A DNA stretch of 64,000 bases from Canna indica (Eukaryota > Streptophyta > Magnoliopsida > Zingiberales > Cannaceae): the NCBI GenBank assembly GCA_034359265.1, contig CP136898.1:54549501-54613500 (forward strand), given 5' to 3'. A program made the translations under genes and the position numbers. Every line of letters starts with the position of its first letter. The stretch's first letter is position 1. Shown here in pieces: positions 23,615 to 36,912 of the stretch. The notes beneath the pieces are model-generated. The model was not told the DNA's origin, searched no databases, and saw only the letters and a list, made by a program, of their open reading frames with translations.

Positions 23615-24263
23615 GTGAATGTTCTGGAGTCGCTCGAGACTCAGATTGCTGGGCGTTTCGAGTCGATACCCCGCTGTTAAATCAGTCGGCTTCGTTCAAG
23701 ATTCTATTCGAAAAATCTTGCAATTCTTTGCATTAGTCTATCAAAAATAACTCGACTAACAACTTTTCCCATCACAGTGAATGTTCTAGAGTCGCTCGAG
23801 ACTCAAATTTCTGGTCGTTTCGAGCCGATACCTCGAAGTTCAATCCGTAGGCTTCGTTCAAGATTCTATTCGAAAAATCTTGCAATTCTTTGCAATATAG
23901 TCTGTAAAAAATAACTCGATTAACAACTTCTCCCATCACTGTGAATGTTCTGGAGTTGCTCGGGACTCAGATTGCTGGGCGTTCGAGTCGATACCCCGTT
24001 GTTCAATCAGTCGGCTTCGTTCAAGATTCTATTCGAAAAATCTTGCAATTTTTTGCATTAGTCTATCAAAAATAACTCGATTAACAACTTCTCCCATCAC
24101 AGTGAATGTTCTGGAGTCGCTTGAGACAGAGATTTCTGGTCGTTTCAAGCCGATACCCCGAAGTTCAATCCGTAGGCTTCGTTCAAGATTCTATTCGAAA
24201 AATCTTGCAATTCTTTGCAATAGTCTATAAAAAATAACTCGATTAACAACTTCTCCCATCACA

Positions 24264-25560
24264 GTGAAAGTTCTGGAGTCGCTCGAGACTCAGATTGCTG
24301 GGCGTTTCGAGTCGATACCCCATTGTTCAATCAGTCGGCTTCGTTCAAGATTCTATTCGAAAAATCTTGCAATTCTTTGCATTAGTCTGTCAAAAATAAC
24401 TCGATTAACAACTTCTCCCATCATAGTGAATGTTCTGGAGTCGCTCGTGACTCAGATTTCTGGTCGTTTCGAGTCGATACCCCGAAGTTCAATCCGTAGG
24501 CTTTGTTCAAGATTCTATTCGAAAAATCTTGCAATTCTTTGCAATAGTCTATAAAAAATAACTCGATTAACAACTTCTCCCATCACAGTGAATGTTCTGG
24601 AGTCGCTCGACACTCAGATTGCTGGGCGTTTCGAGTCGATACCCCGCTGTTCAATCAGTCGGCTTCGTTCAAGATTCTATTTGAAAAATCTTGCAATTCT
24701 TTGCATTAGTCTATCAAAAATAACTCGGTTAACAACTTCTCCCATCACAGTGAATGTTCTGGAGTCGCTCGAGACTCAGATTTCTGGTCGTTTCGAGTCG
24801 ATACCCCGAAGTTCAATCCGTAGGCTTCGTTCAAGATTCTATTCGAAAAATCTTGCAATTCTTTGCAATAGTCTATAAAAAATAACTCGATTAACAACTT
24901 CTCCCATCACAGTGAATGTTCTGGAGTCGCTCGAGACTCAGATTGCTGGGCGTTTCGAGTCGATACCCCGCTGTTCAATCAGTCGGCTTCGTTCAAGATT
25001 CTATTCGAAAAATCTTGCAATTCTTTGCATTAGTCTATCAAAAATAACTCGATTAACAACTTTTCCCATCACAGTGAATGTTCTAGAGTCGCTCGAGACT
25101 CAAATTTCTGGTCGTTTCGAGCCGATACCTCGAAGTTCAATCCGTAGGCTTCGTTCAAGATTCTATTCGAAAAATCTTGCAATTCTTTGCAATATAGTCT
25201 GTAAAAAATAACTCGATTAACAACTTCTCCCATCACTGTGAATGTTCTGGAGTTGCTCGGGACTCAGATTGCTGGGCGTTCGAGTCGATACCCCGTTGTT
25301 CAATCAGTCGGCTTCGTTCAAGATTCTATTCGAAAAATCTTGCAATTTTTTGCATTAGTCTATCAAAAATAACTCGATTAACAACTTCTCCCATCACAGT
25401 GAATGTTCTGGAGTCGCTTGAGACACAGATTTCTGGTCGTTTCAAGCCGATACCCCGAAGTTCAATCCGTAGGCTTCGTTCAAGATTCTATTCGAAAAAT
25501 CTTGCAATTCTTTGCAATAGTCTATAAAAAATAACTCGATTAACAACTTCTCCCATCACA
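24264..25560 (+). repeat. 1,297-bp eight-monomer repeat, copy 1
   Basis: Starts with GTGAAAGTTC and ATACCCCATTG; includes GCTCGACACTCAG with CTATTTGAAAA, a B with the 2-bp insertion, then CACTGTGAATG with the one-base deletion GGGCGTTCGAG, then a B with TTTCAAGCCG. Insertion and deletion give a net +1, hence 1,297 rather than 1,296. Confidence 0.87.
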
Positions 25561-26857
25561 GTGAAAGTTCTGGAGTCGCTCGAGACTCAGATTGCTGGGC
25601 GTTTCGAGTCGATACCCCATTGTTCAATCAGTTGGCTTCGTTCAAGATTCTATTCGAAAAATCTTGCAATTCTTTGCATTAGTCTGTCAAAAATAACTCG
25701 ATTAACAACTTCTCCCATCAAAGTGAATGTTCTGGAGTCGCTCGTGACTCAGATTTCTGGTCGTTTCGAGTCGATACCCCGAAGTTCAATCCGTAGGCTT
25801 TGTTCAAGATTCTATTCGAAAAATCTTGCAATTCTTTGCAATAGTCTATAAAAAATAACTCGATTAACAACTTCTCCCATCACAATGAATGTTCTGGAGT
25901 CGCTCGACACTCAGATTGCTGGGCGTTTCGAGTCGATACCCCGCTGTTCAATCAGTCGGCTTCGTTCAAGATTCTATTTGAAAAATCTTGCAATTCTTTG
26001 CATTAGTCTATCAAAAATAACTCGGTTAACAACTTCTCCCATCACAGTGAATGTTCTGGAGTCGCTCGAGACTCAGATTTCTGGTCGTTTCGAGTCGATA
26101 CCCCGAAGTTCAATCCGTAGGCTTCGTTCAAGATTCTATTCGAAAAATCTTGCAATTCTTTGCAATAGTCTATAAAAAATAACTCGATTAACAACTTCTC
26201 CCATCACAGTGAATGTTCTGGAGTCGCTCGAGACTCAGATTGCTGGGCGTTTCGAGTCGATACCCCGCTGTTCAATCAGTCGGCTTCGTTCAAGATTCTA
26301 TTCGAAAAATCTTGCAATTCTTTGCATTAGTCTGTCAAAAATAACTCGATTAACAACTTCTCCCATCACAGTGAATGTTCTGGAGTCGCTCGACACTCAG
26401 ATTTCTGGTCGTTTCGAGTCGATACCCCGAAGTTCAATCCGTAGGCTTCGTTCAAGATTCTATTCGAAAAATCTTGCAATTCTTTGCAATATAGTCTGTA
26501 AAAAATAACTCGATTAACAACTTCTCCCATCACTGTGAATGTTCTGGAGTTGCTCGGGACTCAGATTGCTGGGCGTTCGAGTCGATACCCCGTTGTTCAA
26601 TCAGTCGGCTTCGTTCAAGATTCTATTCGAAAAATCTTGCAATTTTTTGCATTAGTCTATCAAAAATAACTCGATTAACAACTTCTCCCATCACAGTGAA
26701 TGTTCTGGAGTCGCTTGAGACACAGATTTCTGGTCGTTTCAAGCCGATACCCCGAAGTTCAATCCGTAGGCTTCGTTCAAGATTCTATTCGAAAAATCTT
26801 GCAATTCTTTGCAATAGTCTATAAAAAATAACTCGATTAACAACTTCTCCCATCACA
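25561..26857 (+). repeat. 1,297-bp eight-monomer repeat, copy 2
   Basis: Same order as copy 1. Its allele CATCAAAGTG (copy 1: CATCATAGTG) and CACAATGAATG at 25,885 are passed on to the blocks at 26858 and 30751 but not to 34643, which has CATCATAGTG. Confidence 0.87.
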
Positions 26858-28803
26858 GTGAAAGTTCTGGAGTCGCTCGAGACTCAGATTGCTGGGCGTT
26901 TCGAGTCGATACCCCATTGTTCAATCAGTCGGCTTCGTTCAAGATTCTATTCGAAAAATCTTGCAATTCTTTGCATTAGTCTGTCAAAAATAACTCGATT
27001 AACAACTTCTCCCATCAAAGTGAATGTTCTGGAGTCGCTCGTGACTCAGATTTCTGGTCGTTTCGAGTCGATACCCCGAAGTTCAATCCGTAGGCTTTGT
27101 TCAAGATTCTATTCGAAAAATCTTGCAATTCTTTGCAATAGTCTATAAAAAATAACTCGATTAACAACTTCTCCCATCACAATGAATGTTCTGGAGTCGC
27201 TCGACACTCAGATTGCTGGGCGTTTCGAGTCGATACCCCGCTGTTCAATCAGTCGGCTTCGTTCAAGATTCTATTTGAAAAATCTTGCAATTCTTTGCAT
27301 TAGTCTATCAAAAATAACTCGGTTAACAACTTCTCCCATCACAGTGAATGTTCTGGAGTCGCTCGAGACTCAGATTTCTGGTCGTTTCGAGTCGATACCC
27401 CGAAGTTCAATCCGTAGGCTTCGTTCAAGATTCTATTCGAAAAATCTTGCAATTCTTTGCAATAGTCTATAAAAAATAACTCGATTAACAACTTCTCCCA
27501 TCACAGTGAATGTTCTGGAGTCGCTCGAGACTCAGATTGCTGGGCGTTTCGAGTCGATACCCCGCTGTTCAATCAGTCGGCTTCGTTCAAGATTCTATTC
27601 GAAAAATCTTGCAATTCTTTGCATTAGTCTATCAAAAATAACTCGATTAACAACTTTTCTCATCACAGTGAATGTTCTAGAGTCGCTCGAGACTCAAATT
27701 TTTGGTCGTTTCGAGTCGATACCCCGAAGTTCAATCCGTAGGCTTCGTTCAAGATTCTATTCGAAAAATCTTGCAATTCTTTGCAATAGTCTATAAAAAA
27801 TAACCCGATTAACAACTTCTCCCATCACAGTGAATGTTCTGGAGTCGCTCGACACTCAGATTGCTGGGCGTTTCGAGTCGATACCCCGCTGTTCAATCAG
27901 TCAGCTTCGTTCAAGATTCTATTTGAAAAATCTTGCAATTCTTTGCATTAGTCTATCAAAAATAACTCGATTAACAACTTCTCCCATCACAGTGAATGTT
28001 CTGGAGTCGCTCGAGACTCAGATTTCTGGTCGTTTCGAGTCGATACCCCGAAGTTCAATCCGTAGGCTTCGTTCAAGATTCTATTCGAAAAATCTTGCAA
28101 TTCTTCGCAATAGTCTATAAAAAATAACTCGATTAACAACTTCTCCCATCACAGTGAATGTTCTGGAGTCGCTCGAGACTCAGATTGCTGGGCGTTTCGA
28201 GTCGATACCCCGCTGTTCAATCAGTCGGCTTCGTTCAAGATTCTATTCGAAAAATCTTGAAATTTTTTGCATTAGTCTGTCAAAAATAACTCGATTAACA
28301 ACTTCTCCCATCACAGTGAATGTTCTGGAGTCGCTCGAGAGTCAGATTTCTGGTCGTTTCGAGCCGATACCCCGAAGTTCAATCCGTAGGCTTCGTTCAA
28401 GATTCTATTCGAAAAATCTTGCAATTCTTTGCAATATAGTCTGTAAAAAATAACTCGATTAACAACTTCTCCCATCACAGTGAATGTTCTGGAGTCGCTC
28501 GGGACTCAGATTGCTGGGCGTTTCGAGTCGATACCCCGTTGTTCAATCAGTTGGCTTCGTTCAAGATTCTATTCGAAAAATCTTGCAATTTTTTGCATTA
28601 GTCTGTCAAAAATAACTCGATTAACAACTTCTCCCATCACAGTGAATGTTCTGGAGTCGCTTGAGACACAGATTTCTGGTTGTTTCGAGCCGATACCCCG
28701 AAGTTCAATCCGTAGGCTTCGTTCAAGATTCTATTCGAAAAATCTTGCAATTCTTTGCAATAGTCTATAAAAAATAACTCGATTAACAACTTCTCCCATC
28801 ACA
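26858..28803 (+). repeat. 1,946-bp twelve-monomer block, copy 1
   Basis: Marker order: GTGAAAGTTC/CCCCATTG; CACAATGAATG with GCTCGACACTCAG; TTTTCTCATC with AAATTTTTGG; AATAACCCGATT; AATTCTTCGCAATAG; AATCTTGAAATTTT with GCTCGAGAGTCAG and the 2-bp insertion; CAGTTGGCTTC; TGGTTGTTTCGAG. It recurs at 30751 (+3,893) and 34643 (+3,892). Confidence 0.88.
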
Positions 28804-29289
28804 GTGAATGTTCTGGAGTCGCTTGAGACTCAGATTGCTGGGCGTTTCGAGTCGATACCCCGCTGTTCAATCAGTCGGCTTCGTTCAAGATTCTATTCGA
28901 AAAATCTTGCAATTCTTTGCAATAGTCTATAAAAAATAACTCGATTAACAACTTCTCCCATCACAGTGAATGTTCTGGAGTCGCTCGAGACTCAGATTGC
29001 TGGGCGTTTCGAGTCGATACCCCGCTGTTCAATCAGTCGGCTTCGTTCAAGATTCTATTCGAAAAATCTTGCAATTCTTTGCATTAGTCTGTCAAAAATA
29101 ACTCGATTAACAACTTCTCCCATCACAGTGAATGTTCTGGAGTCGCTCGACACTCAGATTTCTGGTCGTTTCGAGTCGATACCCCGAAGTTCAATCCGTA
29201 GGCTTCGTTCAAGATTCTATTCGAAAAATCTTGCAATTCTTCGCAATAGTCTATAAAAAATAACTCGATTAACAACTTCTCCCATCACA
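28154..29289 (+). repeat. 1,136-bp seven-monomer duplication, copy 1
   Basis: Seven monomers plus 2 bp. Contains AATCTTGAAATTTT, GAGAGTCAG, CAGTTGGCTTC, TGGTTGTTTCG and a chimeric monomer at 28804 (A body, tail TTGCAATAGTCTATAAAA). The odd monomer number results from that chimera. Confidence 0.85.
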
Positions 29290-30425
29290 GTGAATGTTCT
29301 GGAGTCGCTCGAGACTCAGATTGCTGGGCGTTTCGAGTCGATACCCCGCTGTTCAATCAGTCGGCTTCGTTCAAGATTCTATTCGAAAAATCTTGAAATT
29401 TTTTGCATTAGTCTGTCAAAAATAACTCGATTAACAACTTCTCCCATCACAGTGAATGTTCTGGAGTCGCTCGAGAGTCAGATTTCTGGTCGTTTCGAGC
29501 CGATACCCCGAAGTTCAATCCGTAGGCTTCGTTCAAGATTCTATTCGAAAAATCTTGCAATTCTTTGCAATATAGTCTGTAAAAAATAACTCGATTAACA
29601 ACTTCTCCCATCACAGTGAATGTTCTGGAGTCGCTCGGGACTCAGATTGCTGGGCGTTTCGAGTCGATACCCCGTTGTTCAATCAGTTGGCTTCGTTCAA
29701 GATTCTATTCGAAAAATCTTGCAATTTTTTGCATTAGTCTGTCAAAAATAACTCGATTAACAACTTCTCCCATCACAGTGAATGTTCTGGAGTCGCTTGA
29801 GACACAGATTTCTGGTTGTTTCGAGCCGATACCCCGAAGTTCAATCCGTAGGCTTCGTTCAAGATTCTATTCGAAAAATCTTGCAATTCTTTGCAATAGT
29901 CTATAAAAAATAACTCGATTAACAACTTCTCCCATCACAGTGAATGTTCTGGAGTCGCTTGAGACTCAGATTGCTGGGCGTTTCGAGTCGATACCCCGCT
30001 GTTCAATCAGTCGGCTTCGTTCAAGATTCTATTCGAAAAATCTTGCAATTCTTTGCAATAGTCTATAAAAAATAACTCGATTAACAACTTCTCCCATCAC
30101 AGTGAATGTTCTGGAGTCGCTCGAGACTCAGATTGCTGGGCGTTTCGAGTCGATACCCCGCTGTTCAATCAGTCGGCTTCGTTCAAGATTCTATTCGAAA
30201 AATCTTGCAATTCTTTGCATTAGTCTGTCAAAAATAACTCGATTAACAACTTCTCCCATCACAGTGAATGTTCTGGAGTCGCTCGACACTCAGATTTCTG
30301 GTCGTTTCGAGTCGATACCCCGAAGTTCAATCCGTAGGCTTCGTTCAAGATTCTATTCGAAAAATCTTGCAATTCTTTGCAATATAGTCTGTAAAAAATA
30401 ACTCGATTAACAACTTCTCCCATCA
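29290..30425 (+). repeat. 1,136-bp seven-monomer duplication, copy 2
   Basis: Repeats 28154-29289 until the last B monomer, which here carries the 2-bp insertion (AATATAGTCTG) instead of AATTCTTCGCAATAG, so the copy changes to the flanking family within that unit. Confidence 0.85.
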
Positions 30426-30750
30426 CTGTGAATGTTCTGGAGTTGCTCGGGACTCAGATTGCTGGGCGTTCGAGTCGATACCCCGTTGTTCAATCAGTCG
30501 GCTTCGTTCAAGATTCTATTCGAAAAATCTTGCAATTTTTTGCATTAGTCTATCAAAAATAACTCGATTAACAACTTCTCCCATCACAGTGAATGTTCTG
30601 GAGTCGCTTGAGACACAGATTTCTGGTCGTTTCAAGCCGATACCCCGAAGTTCAATCCGTAGGCTTCGTTCAAGATTCTATTCGAAAAATCTTGCAATTC
30701 TTTGCAATAGTCTATAAAAAATAACTCGATTAACAACTTCTCCCATCACA

Positions 30751-32696
30751 GTGAAAGTTCTGGAGTCGCTCGAGACTCAGATTGCTGGGCGTTTCGAGTC
30801 GATACCCCATTGTTCAATCAGTCGGCTTCGTTCAAGATTCTATTCGAAAAATCTTGCAATTCTTTGCATTAGTCTGTCAAAAATAACTCGATTAACAACT
30901 TCTCCCATCAAAGTGAATGTTCTGGAGTCGCTCGTGACTCAGATTTCTGGTCGTTTCGAGTCGATACCCCGAAGTTCAATCCGTAGGCTTTGTTCAAGAT
31001 TCTATTCGAAAAATCTTGCAATTCTTTGCAATAGTCTATAAAAAATAACTCGATTAACAACTTCTCCCATCACAATGAATGTTCTGGAGTCGCTCGACAC
31101 TCAGATTGCTGGGCGTTTCGAGTCGATACCCCGCTGTTCAATCAGTCGGCTTCGTTCAAGATTCTATTTGAAAAATCTTGCAATTCTTTGCATTAGTCTA
31201 TCAAAAATAACTCGGTTAACAACTTCTCCCATCACAGTGAATGTTCTGGAGTCGCTCGAGACTCAGATTTCTGGTCGTTTCGAGTCGATACCCCGAAGTT
31301 CAATCCGTAGGCTTCGTTCAAGATTCTATTCGAAAAATCTTGCAATTCTTTGCAATAGTCTATAAAAAATAACTCGATTAACAACTTCTCCCATCACAGT
31401 GAATGTTCTGGAGTCGCTCGAGACTCAGATTGCTGGGCGTTTCGAGTCGATACCCCGCTGTTCAATCAGTCGGCTTCGTTCAAGATTCTATTCGAAAAAT
31501 CTTGCAATTCTTTGCATTAGTCTATCAAAAATAACTCGATTAACAACTTTTCTCATCACAGTGAATGTTCTAGAGTCGCTCGAGACTCAAATTTTTGGTC
31601 GTTTCGAGTCGATACCCCGAAGTTCAATCCGTAGGCTTCGTTCAAGATTCTATTCGAAAAATCTTGCAATTCTTTGCAATAGTCTATAAAAAATAACCCG
31701 ATTAACAACTTCTCCCATCACAGTGAATGTTCTGGAGTCGCTCGACACTCAGATTGCTGGGCGTTTCGAGTCGATACCCCGCTGTTCAATCAGTCAGCTT
31801 CGTTCAAGATTCTATTTGAAAAATCTTGCAATTCTTTGCATTAGTCTATCAAAAATAACTCGGTTAACAACTTCTCCCATCACAGTGAATGTTCTGGAGT
31901 CGCTCGAGACTCAGATTTCTGGTCGTTTCGAGTCGATACCCCGAAGTTCAATCCGTAGGCTTCGTTCAAGATTCTATTCGAAAAATCTTGCAATTCTTCG
32001 CAATAGTCTATAAAAAATAACTCGATTAACAACTTCTCCCATCACAGTGAATGTTCTGGAGTCGCTCGAGACTCAGATTGCTGGGCGTTTCGAGTCGATA
32101 CCCCGCTGTTCAATCAGTCGGCTTCGTTCAAGATTCTATTCGAAAAATCTTGAAATTTTTTGCATTAGTCTGTCAAAAATAACTCGATTAACAACTTCTC
32201 CCATCACAGTGAATGTTCTGGAGTCGCTCGAGAGTCAGATTTCTGGTCGTTTCGAGCCGATACCCCGAAGTTCAATCCGTAGGCTTCGTTCAAGATTCTA
32301 TTCGAAAAATCTTGCAATTCTTTGCAATATAGTCTGTAAAAAATAACTCGATTAACAACTTCTCCCATCACAGTGAATGTTCTGGAGTCGCTCGGGACTC
32401 AGATTGCTGGGCGTTTCGAGTCGATACCCCGTTGTTCAATCAGTTGGCTTCGTTCAAGATTCTATTCGAAAAATCTTGCAATTTTTTGCATTAGTCTGTC
32501 AAAAATAACTCGATTAACAACTTCTCCCATCACAGTGAATGTTCTGGAGTCGCTTGAGACACAGATTTCTGGTTGTTTCGAGCCGATACCCCGAAGTTCA
32601 ATCCGTAGGCTTCGTTCAAGATTCTATTCGAAAAATCTTGCAATTCTTTGCAATAGTCTATAAAAAATAACTCGATTAACAACTTCTCCCATCACA
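30751..32696 (+). repeat. 1,946-bp twelve-monomer block, copy 2
   Basis: Matches 26858-28803 with almost no visible differences (AACTCGGTTAAC here against AACTCGATTAAC near 27,970). After the block the array takes a different path: 32697-33346 contains a B body with an A tail at 32859, and 33347-34642 contains two related 0.97-1.3 kb units with CACTGTGAATG. Confidence 0.88.
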
Positions 32697-33346
32697 GTGA
32701 ATGTTCTGGAGTCGCTTGAGACTCAGATTGCTGGGCGTTTCGAGTCGATACCCCGCTGTTCAATCAGTCGGCTTCGTTCAAGATTCTATTCGAAAAATCT
32801 TGCAATTCTTCGCATTAGTCTGTCAAAAATAACTCGATTAACAACTTCTCCCATCACAGTGAATGTTCTGGAGTCGCTCGACACTCAGATTTCTGGTCGT
32901 TTCGAGTCGATACCCCGAAGTTCAATCCGTAGGCTTCGTTCAAGATTCTATTCGAAAAATCTTGCAATTCTTTGCATTAGTCTATCAAAAATAACTCGAT
33001 TAACAACTTCTCCCATCACAGTGAATGTTCTGGAGTCGCTCGAGATTCAGATTGCTGGGCGTTTCGAGTCGATACCCCGCTGTTCAATCAGTCGGCTTCG
33101 TTCAAGATTCTATTCGAAAAATCATGCAATTCTTTGCATTAGTCTATCAAAAATAACTCGATTAACAACTTTTCCCATCACAGTGAATGTTCTAGAGTCG
33201 CTCGAGACTCAAATTTCTGGTCGTTTCGAGCCGATACCTCGAAGTTCAATCCGTAGGCTTCGTTCAAGATTCTATTCGAAAAATCTTGCAATTCTTTGCA
33301 ATATAGTCTGTAAAAAATAACTCGATTAACAACTTCTCCCATCACT

Positions 33347-34642
33347 GTGAATGTTCTGGAGTTGCTCGGGACTCAGATTGCTGGGCGTTCGAGTCGATAC
33401 CCCATTGTTCAATCAGTCGGCTTCGTTCAAGATTCTATTCGAAAAATCTTGCAATTTTTTGCATTAGTCTATCAAAAATAACTCGATTAACAACTTCTCC
33501 CATCACAGTGAATGTTCTGGAGTCGCTTGAGACACAGATTTCTGGTCGTTTCAAGCCGATACCCCGAAGTTCAATCCGTAGGCTTCGTTCAAGATTCTAT
33601 TCGAAAAATCTTGCAATTCTTTGCAATAGTCTATAAAAAATAACTCGATTAACAACTTCTCCCATCACAGTGAAAGTTCTGGAGTCGCTCGAGACTCAGA
33701 TTGCTGGGCGTTTCGAGTCGATACCCCATTGTTCAATCAGTCGGCTTCGTTCAAGATTCTATTCGAAAAATCTTGCAATTTTTTGCATTAGTCTGTCAAA
33801 AATAACTCGATTAACAACTTCTCCCATCACAGTGAATGTTCTGGAGTCGCTCGAGACTCAGATTTCTGGTCGTTTCGAGTCGATACCCCGAAGTTCAATC
33901 CGTAGGCTTCGTTCAAGATTCTATTCGAAAAATCTTGCAATTCTTTGCAATAGTCTATAAAAAATAACTCGATTAACAACTTCTCCCATCACAGTGAATG
34001 TTCTGGAGTCGCTCGAGACTCAGATTGCTGGGCGTTTCGAGTCGATACCCCGCTGTTAAATCAGTCGGCTTCGTTCAAGATTCTATTCGAAAAATCTTGC
34101 AATTCTTTGCATTAGTCTATCAAAAATAACTCGATTAACAACTTTTCCCATCACAGTGAATGTTCTAGAGTCGCTCGAGACTCAAATTTCTGGTCGTTTC
34201 GAGCCGATACCTCGAAGTTCAATCCGTAGGCTTCGTTCAAGATTCTATTCGAAAAATCTTGCAATTCTTTGCAATATAGTCTGTAAAAAATAACTCGATT
34301 AACAACTTCTCCCATCACTGTGAATGTTCTGGAGTTGCTCGGGACTCAGATTGCTGGGCGTTCGAGTCGATACCCCGTTGTTCAATCAGTCGGCTTCGTT
34401 CAAGATTCTATTCGAAAAATCTTGCAATTTTTTGCATTAGTCTATCAAAAATAACTCGATTAACAACTTCTCCCATCACAGTGAATGTTCTGGAGTCGCT
34501 TGAGACACAGATTTCTGGTCGTTTCAAGCCGATACCCCGAAGTTCAATCCGTAGGCTTCGTTCAAGATTCTATTCGAAAAATCTTGCAATTCTTTGCAAT
34601 AGTCTATAAAAAATAACTCGATTAACAACTTCTCCCATCACA
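33347..34642 (+). repeat. Two related units with CACTGTGAATG and a 1-bp deletion
   Basis: CACTGTGAATG plus GGGCGTTCGAG occurs at 33347 and again 973 bp later at 34320, each followed by a B with TTTCAAGCCG and an A with GTGAAAGTTC. Between them lies an A with CTGTTAAATCAG (near 34,055), shared with a monomer near 23,677, which ties this part to the 23.6-24.3 kb region. Confidence 0.8.
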
Positions 34643-36588
34643 GTGAAAGTTCTGGAGTCGCTCGAGACTCAGATTGCTGGGCGTTTCGAGTCGATACCCC
34701 ATTGTTCAATCAGTCGGCTTCGTTCAAGATTCTATTCGAAAAATCTTGCAATTCTTTGCATTAGTCTGTCAAAAATAACTCGATTAACAACTTCTCCCAT
34801 CATAGTGAATGTTCTGGAGTCGCTCGTGACTCAGATTTCTGGTCGTTTCGAGTCGATACCCCGAAGTTCAATCCGTAGGCTTTGTTCAAGATTCTATTCG
34901 AAAAATCTTGCAATTCTTTGCAATAGTCTATAAAAAATAACTCGATTAACAACTTCTCCCATTACAGTGAATGTTCTGGAGTCGCTCGACACTCAGATTG
35001 CTGGGCATTTCGAGTCGATACCCCGCTGTTCAATCAGTCGGCTTCGTTCAAGATTCTATTTGAAAAATCTTGCAATTCTTTGCATTAGTCTATCAAAAAT
35101 AACTCGGTTAACAACTTCTCCCATCACAGTGAATGTTCTGGAGTCGCTCGAGACTCAGATTTCTGGTCGTTTCGAGTCGATACCCCGAAGTTCAATCCGT
35201 AGGCTTCGTTCAAGATTCTATTCGAAAAATCTTGCAATTCTTTGCAATAGTCTATAAAAAATAACTCGATTAACAACTTCTCCCATCACAGTGAATGTTC
35301 TGGAGTCGCTCGAGACTCAGATTGCTGGGCGTTTCGAGTCGATACCCCGCTGTTCAATCAGTCGGCTTCGTTCAAGATTCTATTCGAAAAATCATGCAAT
35401 TCTTTGCATTAGTCTATCAAAAATAACTCGATTAACAACTTTTCTCATCACAGTGAATGTTCTAGAGTCGCTCGAGACTCAAATTTTTGGTCGTTTCGAG
35501 TCGATACCCCGAAGTTCAATCCGTAGGCTTCGTTCAAGATTCTATTCGAAAAATCTTGCAATTCTTTGCAATAGTCTATAAAAAATAACCCGATTAACAA
35601 CTTCTCCCATCACAGTGAATGTTCTGGAGTCGCTCGACACTCAGATTGCTGGGCGTTTCGAGTCGATACCCCGCTGTTCAATCAGTCAGCTTCGTTCAAG
35701 ATTCTATTTGAAAAATCTTGCAATTCTTTGCATTAGTCTATCAAAAATAACTCGGTTAACAACTTCTCCCATCACAGTGAATGTTCTGGAGTCGCTCGAG
35801 ACTCAGATTTCTGGTCGTTTCGAGTCGATACCCCGAAGTTCAATCCGTAGGCTTCGTTCAAGATTCTATTCGAAAAATCTTGCAATTCTTCGCAATAGTC
35901 TATAAAAAATAACTCGATTAACAACTTCTCCCATCACAGTGAATGTTCTGGAGTCGCTCGAGACTCAGATTGCTGGGCGTTTCGAGTCGATACCCCGCTG
36001 TTCAATCAGTCGGCTTCGTTCAAGATTCTATTCGAAAAATCTTGAAATTTTTTGCATTAGTCTGTCAAAAATAACTCGATTAACAACTTCTCCCATCACA
36101 GTGAATGTTCTGGAGTCGCTCGAGAGTCAGATTTCTGGTCGTTTCGAGCCGATACCCCGAAGTTCAATCCGTAGGCTTCGTTCAAGATTCTATTCGAAAA
36201 ATCTTGCAATTCTTTGCAATATAGTCTGTAAAAAATAACTCGATTAACAACTTCTCCCATCACAGTGAATGTTCTGGAGTCGCTCGGGACTCAGATTGCT
36301 GGGCGTTTCGAGTCGATACCCCGTTGTTCAATCAGTCGGCTTCGTTCAAGATTCTATTCGAAAAATCTTGCAATTTTTTGCATTAGTCTGTCAAAAATAA
36401 CTCGATTAACAACTTCTCCCATCACAGTGAATGTTCTGGAGTCGCTTGAGACACAGATTTTTGGTTGTTTCGAGCCGATACCCCGAAGTTCAATCCGTAG
36501 GCTTCGTTCAAGATTCTATTCGAAAAATCTTGCAATTCTTTGCAATAGTCTATAAAAAATAACTCGATTAACAACTTCTCCCATCACA
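34643..36588 (+). repeat. 1,946-bp twelve-monomer block, copy 3
   Basis: Same order as the copies at 26858 and 30751, with private changes CATTACAGTG and GGGCATTTCG near 34,970-35,010, AAATCATGCAATTC near 35,395 and GATTTTTGGTTG near 36,460. It keeps CATCATAGTG, the allele of 24264, so its first dimer did not come from copy 2. Confidence 0.86.
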
Positions 36589-36912
36589 GTGAATGTTCTG
36601 GAGTCGCTTGAGACTCAGATTGCTGGGCGTTTCGAGTCGATACCCCGCTGTTCAATCAGTCGGCTTCGTTCAAGATTCTATTCGAAAAATCTTGCAATTC
36701 TTTGCATTAGTCTGTCAAAAATAACTCGATTAACAACTTCTCCCATCACAGTGAATGTTCTGGAGTCGCTCGACACTCAGATTTCTGGTCGTTTCGAGTC
36801 GATACCCCGAAGTTCAATCCGTAGGCTTCGTTCAAGATTCTATTCGAAAAATTTTGCAATTCTTTGCAATAGTCTATAAAAAATAACTCGATTAACAACT
36901 TCTCCCATCACA

